A stretch of DNA of 64,000 bases, taken from assembly GCF_009873495.1 (NCBI RefSeq), contig NZ_CP046703.1, positions 1,674,001-1,738,000 of the forward strand. Reading direction: 5' to 3'. The DNA comes from Nostoc sp. ATCC 53789 (GTDB taxonomy: Bacteria > Cyanobacteriota > Cyanobacteriia > Cyanobacteriales > Nostocaceae). Below the pieces are notes generated by a model that was not told where the DNA came from, did not search any database, and was given only the letters and a program-made list of their open reading frames with translations. A program made the position numbers and the translations under genes. Below, piece after piece: positions 26,201-35,945 of this stretch; the first letter of the stretch is position 1, and each line of letters opens with the position of its first letter.

Positions 26201-27517
26201 CTAAAATCCAATTTTATCTACACCTTCAATTTTTTCTGTACTGGGGGGAGACATTAACACGCGATCGCCTTTCTGAAGTCCTGCCAAAACTTGCACTTGA
26301 TCACCACTAGTAGCACTTACTTTCACTGGTTGGAAACTGGCAGCATTTTGACTATCAATAACATATACCCCGGTTTGACCATTGGGCTGAGTTGTTACAG
26401 CCGCCAGAGGAATTACTAGAGCATTCTTAATAGTCTGACTGTGGAATGTCAGGCGTACATTCATTCCTGATTTCAACTTGTCTTGCCCATTCGATAAAAC
26501 TACCTTAACTCGAAAAAAAGTGATATTGTTTTCCTGCACTGCTCTTGGTGCAATTAGACTTACTTTTCCTTTGAAGGTTTCATTAGGATAGGTGTCTGTT
26601 TGAATATCTACAAACTGACCGCGATTGATTTTGGCAATGCTAGCTTCAGGAATTCTGGCTTCAATTTCTAAGCCACTAGAGAGTTCAGCAATTGAGGTCG
26701 AGGTTGCACCTTCAGTATTAGAAGCTGATGTGGTGGGTGTAACAAAATCCCCTTCTTGGGCAAAGCGACGGGTAATAATTCCCGCAAATGGGGCACGGAT
26801 GATAGCATTATTCAACTGACTTTGATAAAAAACTAACTGAGCTTTAGCCTGTGCTACCTCGGCTTCAGCTTGGGCAATTTCCTCGGGACGTAATCCATTT
26901 TTGGCTTTCTTCAAACTTTCGCGTTGTTCTTTGAGCCGTGCTAGTTCTGCTTCTAAGTTAGCTCTAGCTTCTTGTTCTTTAGTGACAAACTCTTCAAAGG
27001 CATTGCGGGAAATAGCACCCTCTTGTACCAACACTTGATTGCGTTGCATCTCTACGATTGTTCGATTCAATCGAGTTTGAGATGCAGCTACTAATGCTTC
27101 TGCGGAAGCAACTCTAGCTTTAGATTCAGCAATGTCTTCTTGTCGAGTGCCAGCAACCTTTTGTTTCAAATCAGCCACAGCTTTATTTAGTGATGCTTGA
27201 TACTGATTTACCTGTGCTTGTAATCTTTCACTATCCATAAGGGCAATAATTTGTCCTTTTTGGACGCGATCACCTTCATTCACATACAATTTAGCAATGC
27301 GTCCAGAATCTTCTGGGCTAAGATTGATTTTTTGTAATGCTTGCACCACTCCATTAGCTTGAATCTGCACTACCCAATCTTTAGTTTGCACTAAGATAGT
27401 TTGACTAGTTAAATCTGGCTGGGAGGAAGTTTCTTGAGTTTTCCAGTAAACTGTCGCCATACTTCCCAAGGTGCTGGCTAACAAGATACCGAAAATCCAA
27501 GGACTAAATTTCTTCAT
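26201..27517 (-). CDS. HlyD/MacA-like periplasmic adaptor protein
   Basis: The 438-residue membrane-fusion protein begins with a membrane anchor (about 7-26). A lipoyl/barrel-sandwich half follows (LSPEDSGRIAKLYVNEGDRVQKGQIIALMDSERL), then a long coiled coil (about 105-230) with hairpin repeats of Ala, Glu and Gln. The second lipoyl half and beta-barrel include IIRAPFAGIITRR. It links an inner-membrane exporter to an outer-membrane duct. It is the first gene of a pair with the MacB-like permease. Start ATG at 27517. Confidence 0.92.
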   Translation of the reverse strand: MKKFSPWIFGILLASTLGSMATVYWKTQETSSQPDLTSQTILVQTKDWVVQIQANGVVQALQKINLSPEDSGRIAKLYVNEGDRVQKGQIIALMDSERLQAQVNQYQASLNKAVADLKQKVAGTRQEDIAESKARVASAEALVAASQTRLNRTIVEMQRNQVLVQEGAISRNAFEEFVTKEQEARANLEAELARLKEQRESLKKAKNGLRPEEIAQAEAEVAQAKAQLVFYQSQLNNAIIRAPFAGIITRRFAQEGDFVTPTTSASNTEGATSTSIAELSSGLEIEARIPEASIAKINRGQFVDIQTDTYPNETFKGKVSLIAPRAVQENNITFFRVKVVLSNGQDKLKSGMNVRLTFHSQTIKNALVIPLAAVTTQPNGQTGVYVIDSQNAASFQPVKVSATSGDQVQVLAGLQKGDRVLMSPPSTEKIEGVDKIGF

Positions 27518-27684
27518 CCGATTATACAGTTTGATGTAGCCACTAAAATTAACTCCTGATAAGTCTTGTATAAATAAAGTATCAATAACAAAAACTTACT
27601 AGAAACAAAAATTGATATTTTTAATAGCGCAATAGATTGCCATACAAGTGACTTGCAAAAAATAAATTATTCCAAATTATTTTT

Positions 27685-27722
27685 AGATTTGTAGAAGCGC
27701 AAGGCCTTGCACCCCTAGGGAT
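27685..27722. repeat. GCAAGGCCTTGC palindromic repeat
   Basis: GCGCAAGGCCTTGCAC followed by CCCTA is a palindrome of a common cyanobacterial intergenic family. Apart from this and the small broken peptide gene, the 735 bases before 28252 hold nothing I can identify. Confidence 0.5.
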
Positions 27723-27751
27723 ATTTTTTAACTGGAAGTCTCTAACTGTTA

Positions 27752-27940
27752 TTAACTCATCCAATTTAACAAATTATTGCCATCAGATTGATTGTTAATT
27801 AATGGGTTTTTACCATCTCCCTTACCAAGTCTGATAATTTGCACAGCAATCTCCATAGCAACCCCACTCACTTAGAACTTGCTGTTTTCAGTAGATATTT
27901 CTGTCAGCACTTCAGCCTTGTTGGCAATTTTGTCTGACAT
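27752..27940 (-). pseudogene. Small double-glycine-like peptide gene with an in-frame stop
   Basis: From ATG 27940 the minus strand reads 22 codons, a TAA, and then 39 more codons in the same frame to a TAA. The first part ends LTEISTENSKF and the reading continues, after the stop, as VSGVAMEIAVQIIRLGKGDG. Together these recall a bacteriocin-type leader (E-I/L-S-T-E-x-x-x-x-SGG), with GV where GG would be expected. It lies 235 bases before the adaptor gene and on the same strand. A GTG directly after the stop could restart translation. I infer a nonsense-broken precursor of an exported peptide; chance cannot be excluded. Confidence 0.4.
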
Positions 27941-28251
27941 ACATAATTTTGCCTTAAATTTGTCTAAAAAATTATTAACTCTCTACTATTACTTATAAAT
28001 AATCTATTTCTTATTTAAATTATTCCCTGGTTATATTTTAATAAGCTGAAATTCCAACTTTCGGTTATCCAAAAATCTACCTATTGCAGTACATCTGTCT
28101 GCAAGGATTTACATATTGGTGCAATAGTTACTTTTTGGTAAACATGGCTCTAAATCCTGATTCTTCGGCTAGCAGCTTCATTTGACATAGCTAAATCCCT
28201 GACAATACATCCTTTAGGTTAGTATTTCCAAGTTTTCATGCTATCTAACAA

Positions 28252-29124
28252 TTAAAGTGGCGTAATCCAATAAGTAATGCCTCGGATAAGTAGTTTCTTA
28301 AAACCAAATAAAGGTAAATTCTCTTCATCTAAACCCACATAAGTCCAATGTGGAACATCATTTTCTACTGTTTGAAACCAACCATTTTGATTAAGAGCTT
28401 TTCTTTGTTCTTTACTGCCTACGCGTAAATCAATGGCTAATCCCCAGAGATGTTGTGAAGTTCCGGGAGGTGCAACCAAGCCGAGAATTTTTGTTTCTTT
28501 GCCCTGTTGAACTTTTGCCAAAATTTGATTATTAGCATATTTTTGCCAAAATCTTAAATTCGTGTTGAAAGTGCGAGTACAATCACCAGAACCATAACCA
28601 GATTTTAGCGGGATATGTTGTTGAACTCGCGCTTTATTTAGAGCATCAGCCGCCGACTTTTGTAAATAACAATCGTTAGTGCCATCAACATGACCCATTG
28701 TTAAAGTAGCTTGAAATTCTTGGGTTTCTTGTTCATTAGCAAAAATATCTTTTGGCGGCAGTTTAATTCCGACATCTTGATTTACAAAAACTGCACCATA
28801 AGCTCGCAGCAAAGTATATTCATAAGTACCAGGCTGAGGGATTGTAGGTAATTTCTGGTTAATCGCAGATAAAAAACGCTGGTTACTATTTAATTCTGGG
28901 TTGGGAATAAATGGTTTTGGTGTTATCTCTTTAGAGGTATTTATACAAGGTGATGAAACAGTTGGAGAGCATACATTTAATGGTTGTGAAGTTCTAGCAA
29001 ATTGGTGGTGGGTAATCTCATTACTCGCTACTAAAACAAAAATTATTCCGATAACTATACTGATGAAACTTGCCTTTCTAATAAATCTAGTAATATCTTT
29101 TTGCTTTTTGATGGTGAGTTTCAT
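28252..29124 (-). CDS. M15 family D,D-carboxypeptidase-like protein
   Basis: The 290-residue product has an N-terminal membrane anchor or signal (about 14-35, ASFISIVIGIIFVLVA) and a C-terminal metallopeptidase domain of the M15/VanY kind. Zinc ligands are in GTSQHLWGLAIDL (SxHxxGxAxD) and in VPHWTYVG. Enzymes of this family cut D-Ala-D-Ala or other peptidoglycan cross-links, outside the inner membrane. The ATG at 29124 gives MKLTIKK; a TTG at 29151 is also in frame but less likely. The gene is single and divergent from mnmG. Confidence 0.86.
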   Translation of the reverse strand: MKLTIKKQKDITRFIRKASFISIVIGIIFVLVASNEITHHQFARTSQPLNVCSPTVSSPCINTSKEITPKPFIPNPELNSNQRFLSAINQKLPTIPQPGTYEYTLLRAYGAVFVNQDVGIKLPPKDIFANEQETQEFQATLTMGHVDGTNDCYLQKSAADALNKARVQQHIPLKSGYGSGDCTRTFNTNLRFWQKYANNQILAKVQQGKETKILGLVAPPGTSQHLWGLAIDLRVGSKEQRKALNQNGWFQTVENDVPHWTYVGLDEENLPLFGFKKLLIRGITYWITPL

Positions 29125-29502
29125 TTTTAAATAATTACTTAGTTGATTCAAAGGTAAACGTAACAGCCTTGTCCAAATATCTATTGTTGATAAATTAAAA
29201 AAAATTTATTAGAGTCAAACTATATTTTTATACATTTAAAAAAGTATTTAATATGTTAGTAAGAAAACAATTCGTGTTAATTACTAACTATGTGAACAAT
29301 AGTTGTGGTAAACAAACCGGAATGTTGTCACAAAATTTAAAAAATATAATATTTTTTATTGAATACTCAAGTTTAAAAAGAGAAACTTGTCTCTGATTGA
29401 GTACTAGTAAATTTGATAACTTTTTTATTAGAAAGTTACATCCATGAAACCACTGGAACAGCTAAAATTGAAAAGAACTCTAAGCTTGCCGATCCTGTAA
29501 GT
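29125..29502. other. AT-rich divergent spacer before mnmG
   Basis: About 378 bases, very AT-rich, between the divergent M15 peptidase and mnmG genes. It should hold promoters for both. No hairpin or repeat was seen. Confidence 0.4.
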
Positions 29503-31425
29503 ATGACCATGCACAATTCCGTTCAATTCCAAGACGCTTTTGATGTCATAGTCGTCGGTGCAGGTCACTCCGGTTGCGAAGCGGCTCTGGCCTCTGCACG
29601 CCTCGGTTGTCGTACCCTGTTATTGACGCTCAACTTGGATAGAATCGCTTGGCAACCCTGTAATCCAGCAGTGGGTGGCCCGGCAAAATCTCAGTTGACT
29701 CATGAGGTAGATGCACTCGGCGGGGAAATAGGTAAAGTAGCAGACCGCACCTACCTGCAAAAACGTATCCTCAACTCTTCACGGGGACCTGCTGTTTGGG
29801 CATTACGCGCCCAAACGGACAAGCGCGAATATGCAGCAGTGATGAAGAATATTGTCGAGAACCAAGAAAACTTGACAATCCGCGAAAGTATGGTGACAGA
29901 TTTGGTGCTGGGTGCTAATGATGAAGTCATCGGCGTTGAAACTTATTTTGGTGTAGGGTTCCAATGTAAAGCTGTCATCTTGACAACTGGCACTTTCCTG
30001 GGGGGCAAAATCTGGGTTGGCAACAAATCAATGCCGGCGGGACGCGCTGGGGAATTTGCGGCTGAGGGATTGACACAAACCCTAAATCGCCTGGGATTTG
30101 AAACCGGAAGACTCAAAACTGGAACCCCAGCACGGGTAGACAAGCGATCGGTGGATTATAGTAAAATGCTCATCCAGCCAGGAGATGAGGATGTGCGCTG
30201 GTTTAGTTTTGATCCAGAGGCATGGGTAGAACGGGAACAAATACCCTGCTACATCACCCGCACCACCGCCGAAACCCATCGTCTAATTCAAGATAATCTA
30301 CACCTGTCGCCAGTTTATGGCGGTTGGGTGGAAGCGAAAGGGCCGCGTTATTGTCCCAGCATTGAAGATAAAATTGTGCGCTTTGCCGATAAGGAAAGCC
30401 ATCAAATTTTTATTGAACCAGAAGGACGAGATATACCCGAACTTTATATCCAAGGGTTTTCTACAGGGTTGCCAGAAAATTTGCAGTTGCAAATGTTGCG
30501 GACTCTTCCCGGTTTAGAAAAATGTGTGATGCTGCGTCCGGCTTATGCTGTGGAATATGACTATTTACCTGCAACTCAGTGTTACCCCACACTGATGACC
30601 AAAAAGGTTGCTGGACTATTTTGTGCTGGGCAGATTAACGGCACGACAGGTTATGAAGAAGCCGCGGCCCAAGGACTGGTAGCAGGAATTAACGCGGCTA
30701 GATTTGTTCATTCTCAAGAAATGATTGTGTTTGCCCGCGAGCAAAGTTACATTGGAACGCTAATGGATGACCTGTGTACCAAGGATTTACGGGAACCTTA
30801 CCGGATGCTCACCAGTAGATCAGAGTACCGCTTATTATTGCGTTCTGACAATGCCGACCAACGTTTGACAACCCTGGGACGAGAAATTGGTTTAATTGAC
30901 GATCGCAGATGGAATCTATTTACCCAAAAACAAGCGAACATTACCACAGAAAAACAAAGATTACAAGCTACACGAGTCAAAGAACATGATGAAATGGGAA
31001 TAGCGATCGCATCTGATACCCAACAAGCAATCAGAGGTTCAATTACCCTCAACGACTTACTGCGCCGTCCGGGATTCCATTATGTTGACCTCGACAGGTT
31101 CGGGCTAGGAAACCCCAACCTCAACCGCGCCGAGAAAGAAGGCGCAGAAATTGACATTAAGTATTATGGCTATCTCGCTAGGCAACAAAATCAGATTGAC
31201 CAAATTGCCCGCCAAGCCCACCGCCAATTACCTGCGGATTTGGATTATACCACGATTGATACCCTTTCTAAAGAGGCACGGGAAAAGCTGACTCACGTAA
31301 AACCACTCACTCTTGGTCAAGCTGCACGTATCGGTGGTGTAAACCCAGCCGATGTTAACGCTTTATTATTATATTTAGAATTGCGTAAAACCAAGAGCCA
31401 GCATGAGTTTCCAGCGTTAGCTTAA
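29503..31425 (+). CDS. mnmG: tRNA uridine-5-carboxymethylaminomethyl modification enzyme MnmG
   Basis: The 640-residue FAD protein works with MnmE to modify U34 of several tRNAs, which keeps decoding accurate. The FAD-binding motif [19 protein letters not shown] is near the N-terminus, and the family features [22 protein letters not shown] and [14 protein letters not shown] follow. The C-terminal helical domain contains SREAR-like and [16 protein letters not shown] sequences. The ATG at 29503 (or 29509) gives a start just before the FAD motif; the frame is open to a TTG at 29413, but that extension is not conserved-looking. The gene is alone. Confidence 0.95.
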   Translation: MTMHNSVQFQDAFDVIVVGAGHSGCEAALASARLGCRTLLLTLNLDRIAWQPCNPAVGGPAKSQLTHEVDALGGEIGKVADRTYLQKRILNSSRGPAVWALRAQTDKREYAAVMKNIVENQENLTIRESMVTDLVLGANDEVIGVETYFGVGFQCKAVILTTGTFLGGKIWVGNKSMPAGRAGEFAAEGLTQTLNRLGFETGRLKTGTPARVDKRSVDYSKMLIQPGDEDVRWFSFDPEAWVEREQIPCYITRTTAETHRLIQDNLHLSPVYGGWVEAKGPRYCPSIEDKIVRFADKESHQIFIEPEGRDIPELYIQGFSTGLPENLQLQMLRTLPGLEKCVMLRPAYAVEYDYLPATQCYPTLMTKKVAGLFCAGQINGTTGYEEAAAQGLVAGINAARFVHSQEMIVFAREQSYIGTLMDDLCTKDLREPYRMLTSRSEYRLLLRSDNADQRLTTLGREIGLIDDRRWNLFTQKQANITTEKQRLQATRVKEHDEMGIAIASDTQQAIRGSITLNDLLRRPGFHYVDLDRFGLGNPNLNRAEKEGAEIDIKYYGYLARQQNQIDQIARQAHRQLPADLDYTTIDTLSKEAREKLTHVKPLTLGQAARIGGVNPADVNALLLYLELRKTKSQHEFPALA

Positions 31426-31655
31426 CAAAAACTTGATAAAGACTGAGTATAGTAGTAGGGAGGGAGATTGGTATGATAGATGACATAACTATTAGTACTG
31501 CTATCATCAACAATCCCCAGATTCAAGTTGATTTTAATACCAACGCTCAACCAACTCGTCTCAATAAGACGGTGGATTGGATATCTCATCTGTAATCCTA
31601 ATTCCCAGGCAGTAGGCGCGGCGTTTCCTCGTCCTAGCAATAACCCAGAACGTCT

Positions 31656-32969
31656 ATGTTACAAGAAGCCAGTACCCGTCTCATAGTACCAGAACCATCA
31701 GAAGATTTAATCGCCAACGAGCCTTGGTCGATAGAAAACTATGCTGATGGTCTCATGGATGAACTCTTTGCCGATATCGACTACATTCTGGATGTTAGTG
31801 ATCATCTGCCTTCTCAAACCGTTAGGCATGGTAGGCAGAACAAAGCTCAACGCCACTCGCCTCCAGAATACGTGCCTCTGCAAACAGTTACGATACCGCA
31901 GATTATTTTACCAAACGGACAGTCAGTTACTCAAAATAACAACAAGCACTTGAGTACCGTTGTCTTTGATAACGCCACCATTAAACCAGTTAGTAGAAAG
32001 CGTCAAAAAAGCAGTCGGACTTTGGGCAAACTGCTGATTGTCGGAACAACTTTAGGTGTGGCGATCGCTGGTATTCTCTACTTGGTACAGTCTGGAGTCG
32101 TATATCTTTTAAATCCCAACTTAACCCAGCAAGCTCTTCTAGCGCCGCAAACGCAATCACAATTGCCTGGAAAAACAGAAATTGAGGCAGATTTGGTTGA
32201 CTATATGCTGGGAGCGCTGGCAGTTATAGACAAGCAAGAATTAAAAGGCAATCGAAAATCTTTCAGTTCGGGATTCTCTAGTCAGACAAATACTAATCAA
32301 ATAGCCCTTGGTAACGGGCAAATAAATGGTAATTTACCACCACTTCCACTTCTGGCCAATAATACACCACCAGCCCCTAACCGTTCTGGCAGCGTTGTTG
32401 AGCGGATCTATGTTCCTGTTTATCAAGCGCCGTCGCCAATGCGCTACGCCCTGCCAGCAATTCCTGGTAGTCCCGCACTTCTACCACAAGTTGCCAATGC
32501 ATTGCAGGCATCTCAACCTAACGTGGTGAAAAGTGCCCTAAATACGGTGCGACAAGCTACCAAGCCTGTAACCGTCAATATGTTAGCGGCGGCTGTACGA
32601 GCAGAACTTAAACCTGTAGCTGGACGAACTGTACCGATTACCGTGCGACAAACACCCAAGCCTCTACCTGCATTACCAGTGGTTCCATTACGTGCAGCAC
32701 TCGCGCCAGAGTCAGAACCAACTATTACCCAGGAACAAGTATATCCGGCAACTGCGATCGCAGTTGCTCCGAGTAATACCCTAGAAGGATTGCTAGAGTT
32801 AGGTAACAAATCTGCCGCTTTGTTTAAAATTGACGGCGTGACTCGCCGCATCAATATGGGTGAAAGCATTGGCCAGAGCGGTTGGACACTGGTAGAGGTT
32901 AGTAATGGCGAAGCTGTCATCCGCCGTAACGGTGAAGTGCGATCCATTTACACAGGGCAGAAGTTGTAA
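31656..32969 (+). CDS. Single-pass membrane protein with GspC/PilP-like C-terminal domain
   Basis: The 437-residue protein has a cytoplasmic N-terminal part (1-125), one membrane helix (about 129-152, LLIVGTTLGVAIAGILYLVQSGV) and a long Pro/Ala/Asn-rich periplasmic linker. A C-terminal domain of about 50 residues follows (ALFKIDGVTRRINMGESIGQ, then GWTLVEVSNGEAVIRRNGEVRSI). That domain resembles the homology region of GspC and PilP, proteins that connect the inner and outer parts of type II secretion and type IV pilus machines. I infer a role in assembling such a complex. No other secretion gene is nearby. Confidence 0.72.
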   Translation: MLQEASTRLIVPEPSEDLIANEPWSIENYADGLMDELFADIDYILDVSDHLPSQTVRHGRQNKAQRHSPPEYVPLQTVTIPQIILPNGQSVTQNNNKHLSTVVFDNATIKPVSRKRQKSSRTLGKLLIVGTTLGVAIAGILYLVQSGVVYLLNPNLTQQALLAPQTQSQLPGKTEIEADLVDYMLGALAVIDKQELKGNRKSFSSGFSSQTNTNQIALGNGQINGNLPPLPLLANNTPPAPNRSGSVVERIYVPVYQAPSPMRYALPAIPGSPALLPQVANALQASQPNVVKSALNTVRQATKPVTVNMLAAAVRAELKPVAGRTVPITVRQTPKPLPALPVVPLRAALAPESEPTITQEQVYPATAIAVAPSNTLEGLLELGNKSAALFKIDGVTRRINMGESIGQSGWTLVEVSNGEAVIRRNGEVRSIYTGQKL

Positions 32970-32996
32970 AATCCAAGGCATCTAACTCACCAAAAA

Positions 32997-34562
32997 TTAG
33001 CTTCTTACTGGTGGGTTAATTTCAAAATGAATATGGTTGTCGTGACCATTTAGAGAAACACAAAGTCCCTCTTTAATTAGCTGTTGATCGTTGAAAAAGA
33101 CCGCCCTTACCAGTTTTTGATTAGTAATCGACTTGAGAATAGCTCGTGCAGCATCGCGATCGTAGTTAGAACTTGACCAAACAATACCACCAAAATTTCC
33201 ATTTTTTTGGGGTAAGTAAATATCGCACATCATGCCAGTTTCATGTCCATGATGATCGGGAGTATCGCCTCCATGAGGAAGACTAACATCGTTAATTGCA
33301 AATGGAGCGGCTAGGGGATGAGTATTACGATAACTGTTTTGATAATCTTGGGCAATTTTTTTAATCACATCAGCTAACCAGTGTGTTCCAAAATCGTGGT
33401 TATCTTGAGTATCTTCCAGTTCACCGTTAACTAAACCATTATTAGGATCGCTTTTGGGCATCAACTCCCAACGTGGTGCATTAGCTGCTTGCAACCATCT
33501 ATGAGTTATTCCACCAACATCAACTCTACCATCACCATTAACAGTACTGCGACCAGCAATAATTGATTGAAATAATTTGATTGCGTCAAATAGTCCCCTG
33601 TCTCTGTCTGCACTGTCAGGATCGCCTACCCATTTGTAGCCTAGCTCATACAATCGCGCCTTAATAGCCTTAACATCAGCAGCTTTATTGACTCCGCCAA
33701 TTCCCACACTACCCTCAAGTTTAATTACCTTCGCTCCTGGTAAGCTGGATGCTGTAGGTTGTTGAGTATTCTCATCGTCCTTGTGATCAAAAGGAACAAC
33801 AACTTTAATGGGGATCTCTAGAGTTTGATCGTCAACAGTAATTATCATCCGGCGATCGCCTGCTTGCTTAAAAACGAAATCAAATTGCCATTTGCCATCC
33901 TGACTAATTGCTACACTTACGACTGTAAATTTATCGTCGCTCGTAATCGACAAAAATTTGCCACTGGCGGTTAAAGGTGCTACGCCTTCAACCCTGAAAT
34001 TTTGCCATAATTCAACTTCTTTTGGCACACGAATTAACTGAAGTTGTTCCACTGAAGCGGGAATAGTAACTCCACCTGCATTAGCCAGTAACTTCTGTGC
34101 CTCTGGAAGCAAGTCTACAACTTTACTGACATATTTAGGATCGGATGAATAGCCTTTAGCCTTGAGAAAGCCAAGGAAATTTTCTGGTGTATTAGTATAC
34201 TCCTCTAAACCTTTATATGGTGTGCGAGTTAAAAACTTCCAATAACCAATAATAAAAGCGTCTATATCCGTAAATTTACAGAACTCAACTTCTTCTGGCT
34301 CAGAAGGAACCTTGATTTTTAACGGTTCGGCAAACCCTTTCATATCAGGAATTCGCCATTTTAATCCCGCAAAATTATTAGCATTGACAGCAAGGTCGCT
34401 TTTACCTCTGCTGGACTCTAGTAACCATTGAGCAAGGGTGACTTCTTTTAAAATTTGCCGATTAATATCAGTAATTTTTGCACTTTCAATACCAACTTGT
34501 GTAAATATTTTGACTAAATCTTTGTTAGAATAATTGTTTACTAAATCATCTAGTAATGGCAT
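32997..34562 (-). CDS. Multidomain peptidoglycan hydrolase (glucosaminidase-like and M74/M15-like)
   Basis: The 521-residue protein has an N-terminal glucosaminidase-type domain (about 1-160, TLAQWLLESSRGKSDLAVNANNFAGLKW). A beta-rich middle part (165-255) and a peptidoglycan-binding-like module (about 285-360, IKARLYELGYKWVGD) follow. The C-terminal domain is a metallopeptidase of the MepA/LAS type (about 380-521), with HGGDTPDHHGHETGMMCDIYLP and HDNHIHFEI. It carries no signal peptide, so it needs lysis, a holin or another route to reach the wall. It lies 89 bases after an amidase gene on the same strand; together they look like a cell-wall lysis pair. Confidence 0.8.
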   Translation of the reverse strand: MPLLDDLVNNYSNKDLVKIFTQVGIESAKITDINRQILKEVTLAQWLLESSRGKSDLAVNANNFAGLKWRIPDMKGFAEPLKIKVPSEPEEVEFCKFTDIDAFIIGYWKFLTRTPYKGLEEYTNTPENFLGFLKAKGYSSDPKYVSKVVDLLPEAQKLLANAGGVTIPASVEQLQLIRVPKEVELWQNFRVEGVAPLTASGKFLSITSDDKFTVVSVAISQDGKWQFDFVFKQAGDRRMIITVDDQTLEIPIKVVVPFDHKDDENTQQPTASSLPGAKVIKLEGSVGIGGVNKAADVKAIKARLYELGYKWVGDPDSADRDRGLFDAIKLFQSIIAGRSTVNGDGRVDVGGITHRWLQAANAPRWELMPKSDPNNGLVNGELEDTQDNHDFGTHWLADVIKKIAQDYQNSYRNTHPLAAPFAINDVSLPHGGDTPDHHGHETGMMCDIYLPQKNGNFGGIVWSSSNYDRDAARAILKSITNQKLVRAVFFNDQQLIKEGLCVSLNGHDNHIHFEINPPVRS

Positions 34563-34589
34563 GGTTTTTCCTTTAAAAACTATTTGTAT

Positions 34590-34618
34590 AACCCCGATTT
34601 ATTAAATAAGTCGGGGTT
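34590..34618 (-). terminator. Hairpin between amidase and hydrolase genes
   Basis: AACCCCGATTTATT (34590-34603) pairs with AATAAGTCGGGGTT (34605-34618) with one mismatch and a one-base centre. It belongs to the CCCCGACTTCTT...GGGG palindrome family seen again at 63977-64000. It may reduce read-through between the two genes. Confidence 0.6.
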
Positions 34619-34651
34619 GTAGATGTTAACCAATGATTGAAAGATAATTAG

Positions 34652-35413
34652 TTAATCTTTTTCTATAACTTTGGCATGTCCAGCATAAACAAAATGCTCG
34701 TTTCGGTTTCCTTTACTTTGATCGGGCCACTTAACCGAATAATGATTTTCTTCAAAAATGACATCTAAAATTGGGTAATCTCCTGGCTCAATCTCAAAGA
34801 TAGAATCTTTTGGTAAGTCTGATGCCTGTTCTGTAGAAGGCTTTAAGAAAGTTTTTGTTGTAATTTCCAAAACGTATTTCTTATCAGCTTTAGGTTCCTT
34901 TGGTTTTGGCTGACCTATTAATCCATCTTTAATTGCTTCCGCCATTTTTTCAACATCGAATAGATCCATATCTACTTGGGCATCACAAAAGCAGCACTCA
35001 ATTAAAATAGCTGGCATTTGTGTATTCTTAAGAACAAAGAAACCTGTATCTTTCACCCCTCTGTTATAAAAACCAAGTTGAACAATTTCTTTGAGAACTG
35101 ATTCCGCAATACCTTGTGATGCGTTACTAATGGCATAAATTTCTGTGCCATGAGCTTTAGCGTTAAATTTATTAAAGTGAATCGAAACATAGACATTAAC
35201 GTTATTGGCATTTGCCTTATTAGTTCGTTGTCTCAGAGAATCGGTTACGCTGCTAGCGCTTGTAGGAGTGCAATCGATGGCGGTATGATTTGCTGCTCTG
35301 AGTTTTTGTATCAATTGTGTACCAACTGCTTTAGTTAAAGCATCTTCTTGTTTGATGCCTGTTGCTCCTGTATCTGGAGGACAGTTGTGTCCCATATCAA
35401 TACCAAATTTCAT
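34652..35413 (-). CDS. N-acetylmuramoyl-L-alanine amidase (Amidase_3)
   Basis: The 253-residue zinc amidase cuts the bond between muramic acid and the stem peptide of peptidoglycan. The fold is read from FGIDMGHNCPPDTGA (first zinc His), VNVYVSIHFNKFNAKAHGTEIY (second His) and ILIECCFCD (catalytic Glu). The C-terminal 75 residues (about 180-253) look like an SH3-type or other wall-binding domain. There is no signal peptide, which is unusual for a housekeeping amidase. It precedes the multidomain hydrolase gene on the same strand. Confidence 0.9.
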   Translation of the reverse strand: MKFGIDMGHNCPPDTGATGIKQEDALTKAVGTQLIQKLRAANHTAIDCTPTSASSVTDSLRQRTNKANANNVNVYVSIHFNKFNAKAHGTEIYAISNASQGIAESVLKEIVQLGFYNRGVKDTGFFVLKNTQMPAILIECCFCDAQVDMDLFDVEKMAEAIKDGLIGQPKPKEPKADKKYVLEITTKTFLKPSTEQASDLPKDSIFEIEPGDYPILDVIFEENHYSVKWPDQSKGNRNEHFVYAGHAKVIEKD

Positions 35414-35609
35414 CTTGCTGATTTCCTTTTTATACTTTGAGATGTAAGCATAATTTAATTACACTGTATTAATTATTAGCTTAAATATAAGCGCTCTGTC
35501 GGTGAGATAAAGTGAGTTTTTGCTGTAAATAAATGTGACATTTTACGTAAAAATATCATTTCAAGAAGATATTTCTTAAGTTCAACGTAGAAATAAAGCA
35601 GGCTCACCC

Positions 35610-35885
35610 ATGACAGCACAAGAGGCGCTGACTCTAGTCGATACTCTTTTATGCTCTACCTTTGGGCAAAGACTCAATGATGTTCAATCTGTGGTTTTGC
35701 GGGAAAGTTGGCTGGGGCACACTTATGCGGAAATTGCGGAGCAGATAAGTTATGAACACGACTATATCAAACAAGTGGGTTCTCAGTTGTGGCGATCGCT
35801 TTCTCAGGTAATTGGTGAAGAGGTTTGTAAAAAAAATATCCAATCTGTTTTACGTCGCTACCAGCAGTCTCAAAGGCTTGAATAA
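35610..35885 (+). CDS. Solo helix-turn-helix protein of the vMAP/NACHT N-terminal type
   Basis: The 91-residue product reads AQEALTLVDTLLCSTFGQRL, then a helix-turn-helix pattern (ESWLGHTYAEIAEQISYEHDYIKQVGSQLW). This resembles the N-terminal module that in cyanobacteria is fused to NACHT, WD40 or CHAT domains in conflict-type proteins. Here no effector domain follows; a dispersed repeat starts eight bases after the stop. It may be a free-standing regulator or the stump of a larger gene. The upstream 190 bases are AT-rich. Confidence 0.6.
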   Translation: MTAQEALTLVDTLLCSTFGQRLNDVQSVVLRESWLGHTYAEIAEQISYEHDYIKQVGSQLWRSLSQVIGEEVCKKNIQSVLRRYQQSQRLE

Positions 35886-35892
35886 TTGAAGA

Positions 35893-35912
35893 GCGATGTC
35901 TACGACGGACTA
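35893..35912 (+). repeat. Dispersed GCGATGTCTACG repeat, partial copy
   Basis: GCGATGTCTACGACGGACTA is a 20-base partial copy of the dispersed 29-bp repeat. It lies right after the solo HTH gene, at a point where that gene may have been cut. Confidence 0.6.
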
Positions 35913-35945
35913 TGACATTTGTAAAAAAGTTTGTGAATACAATTT

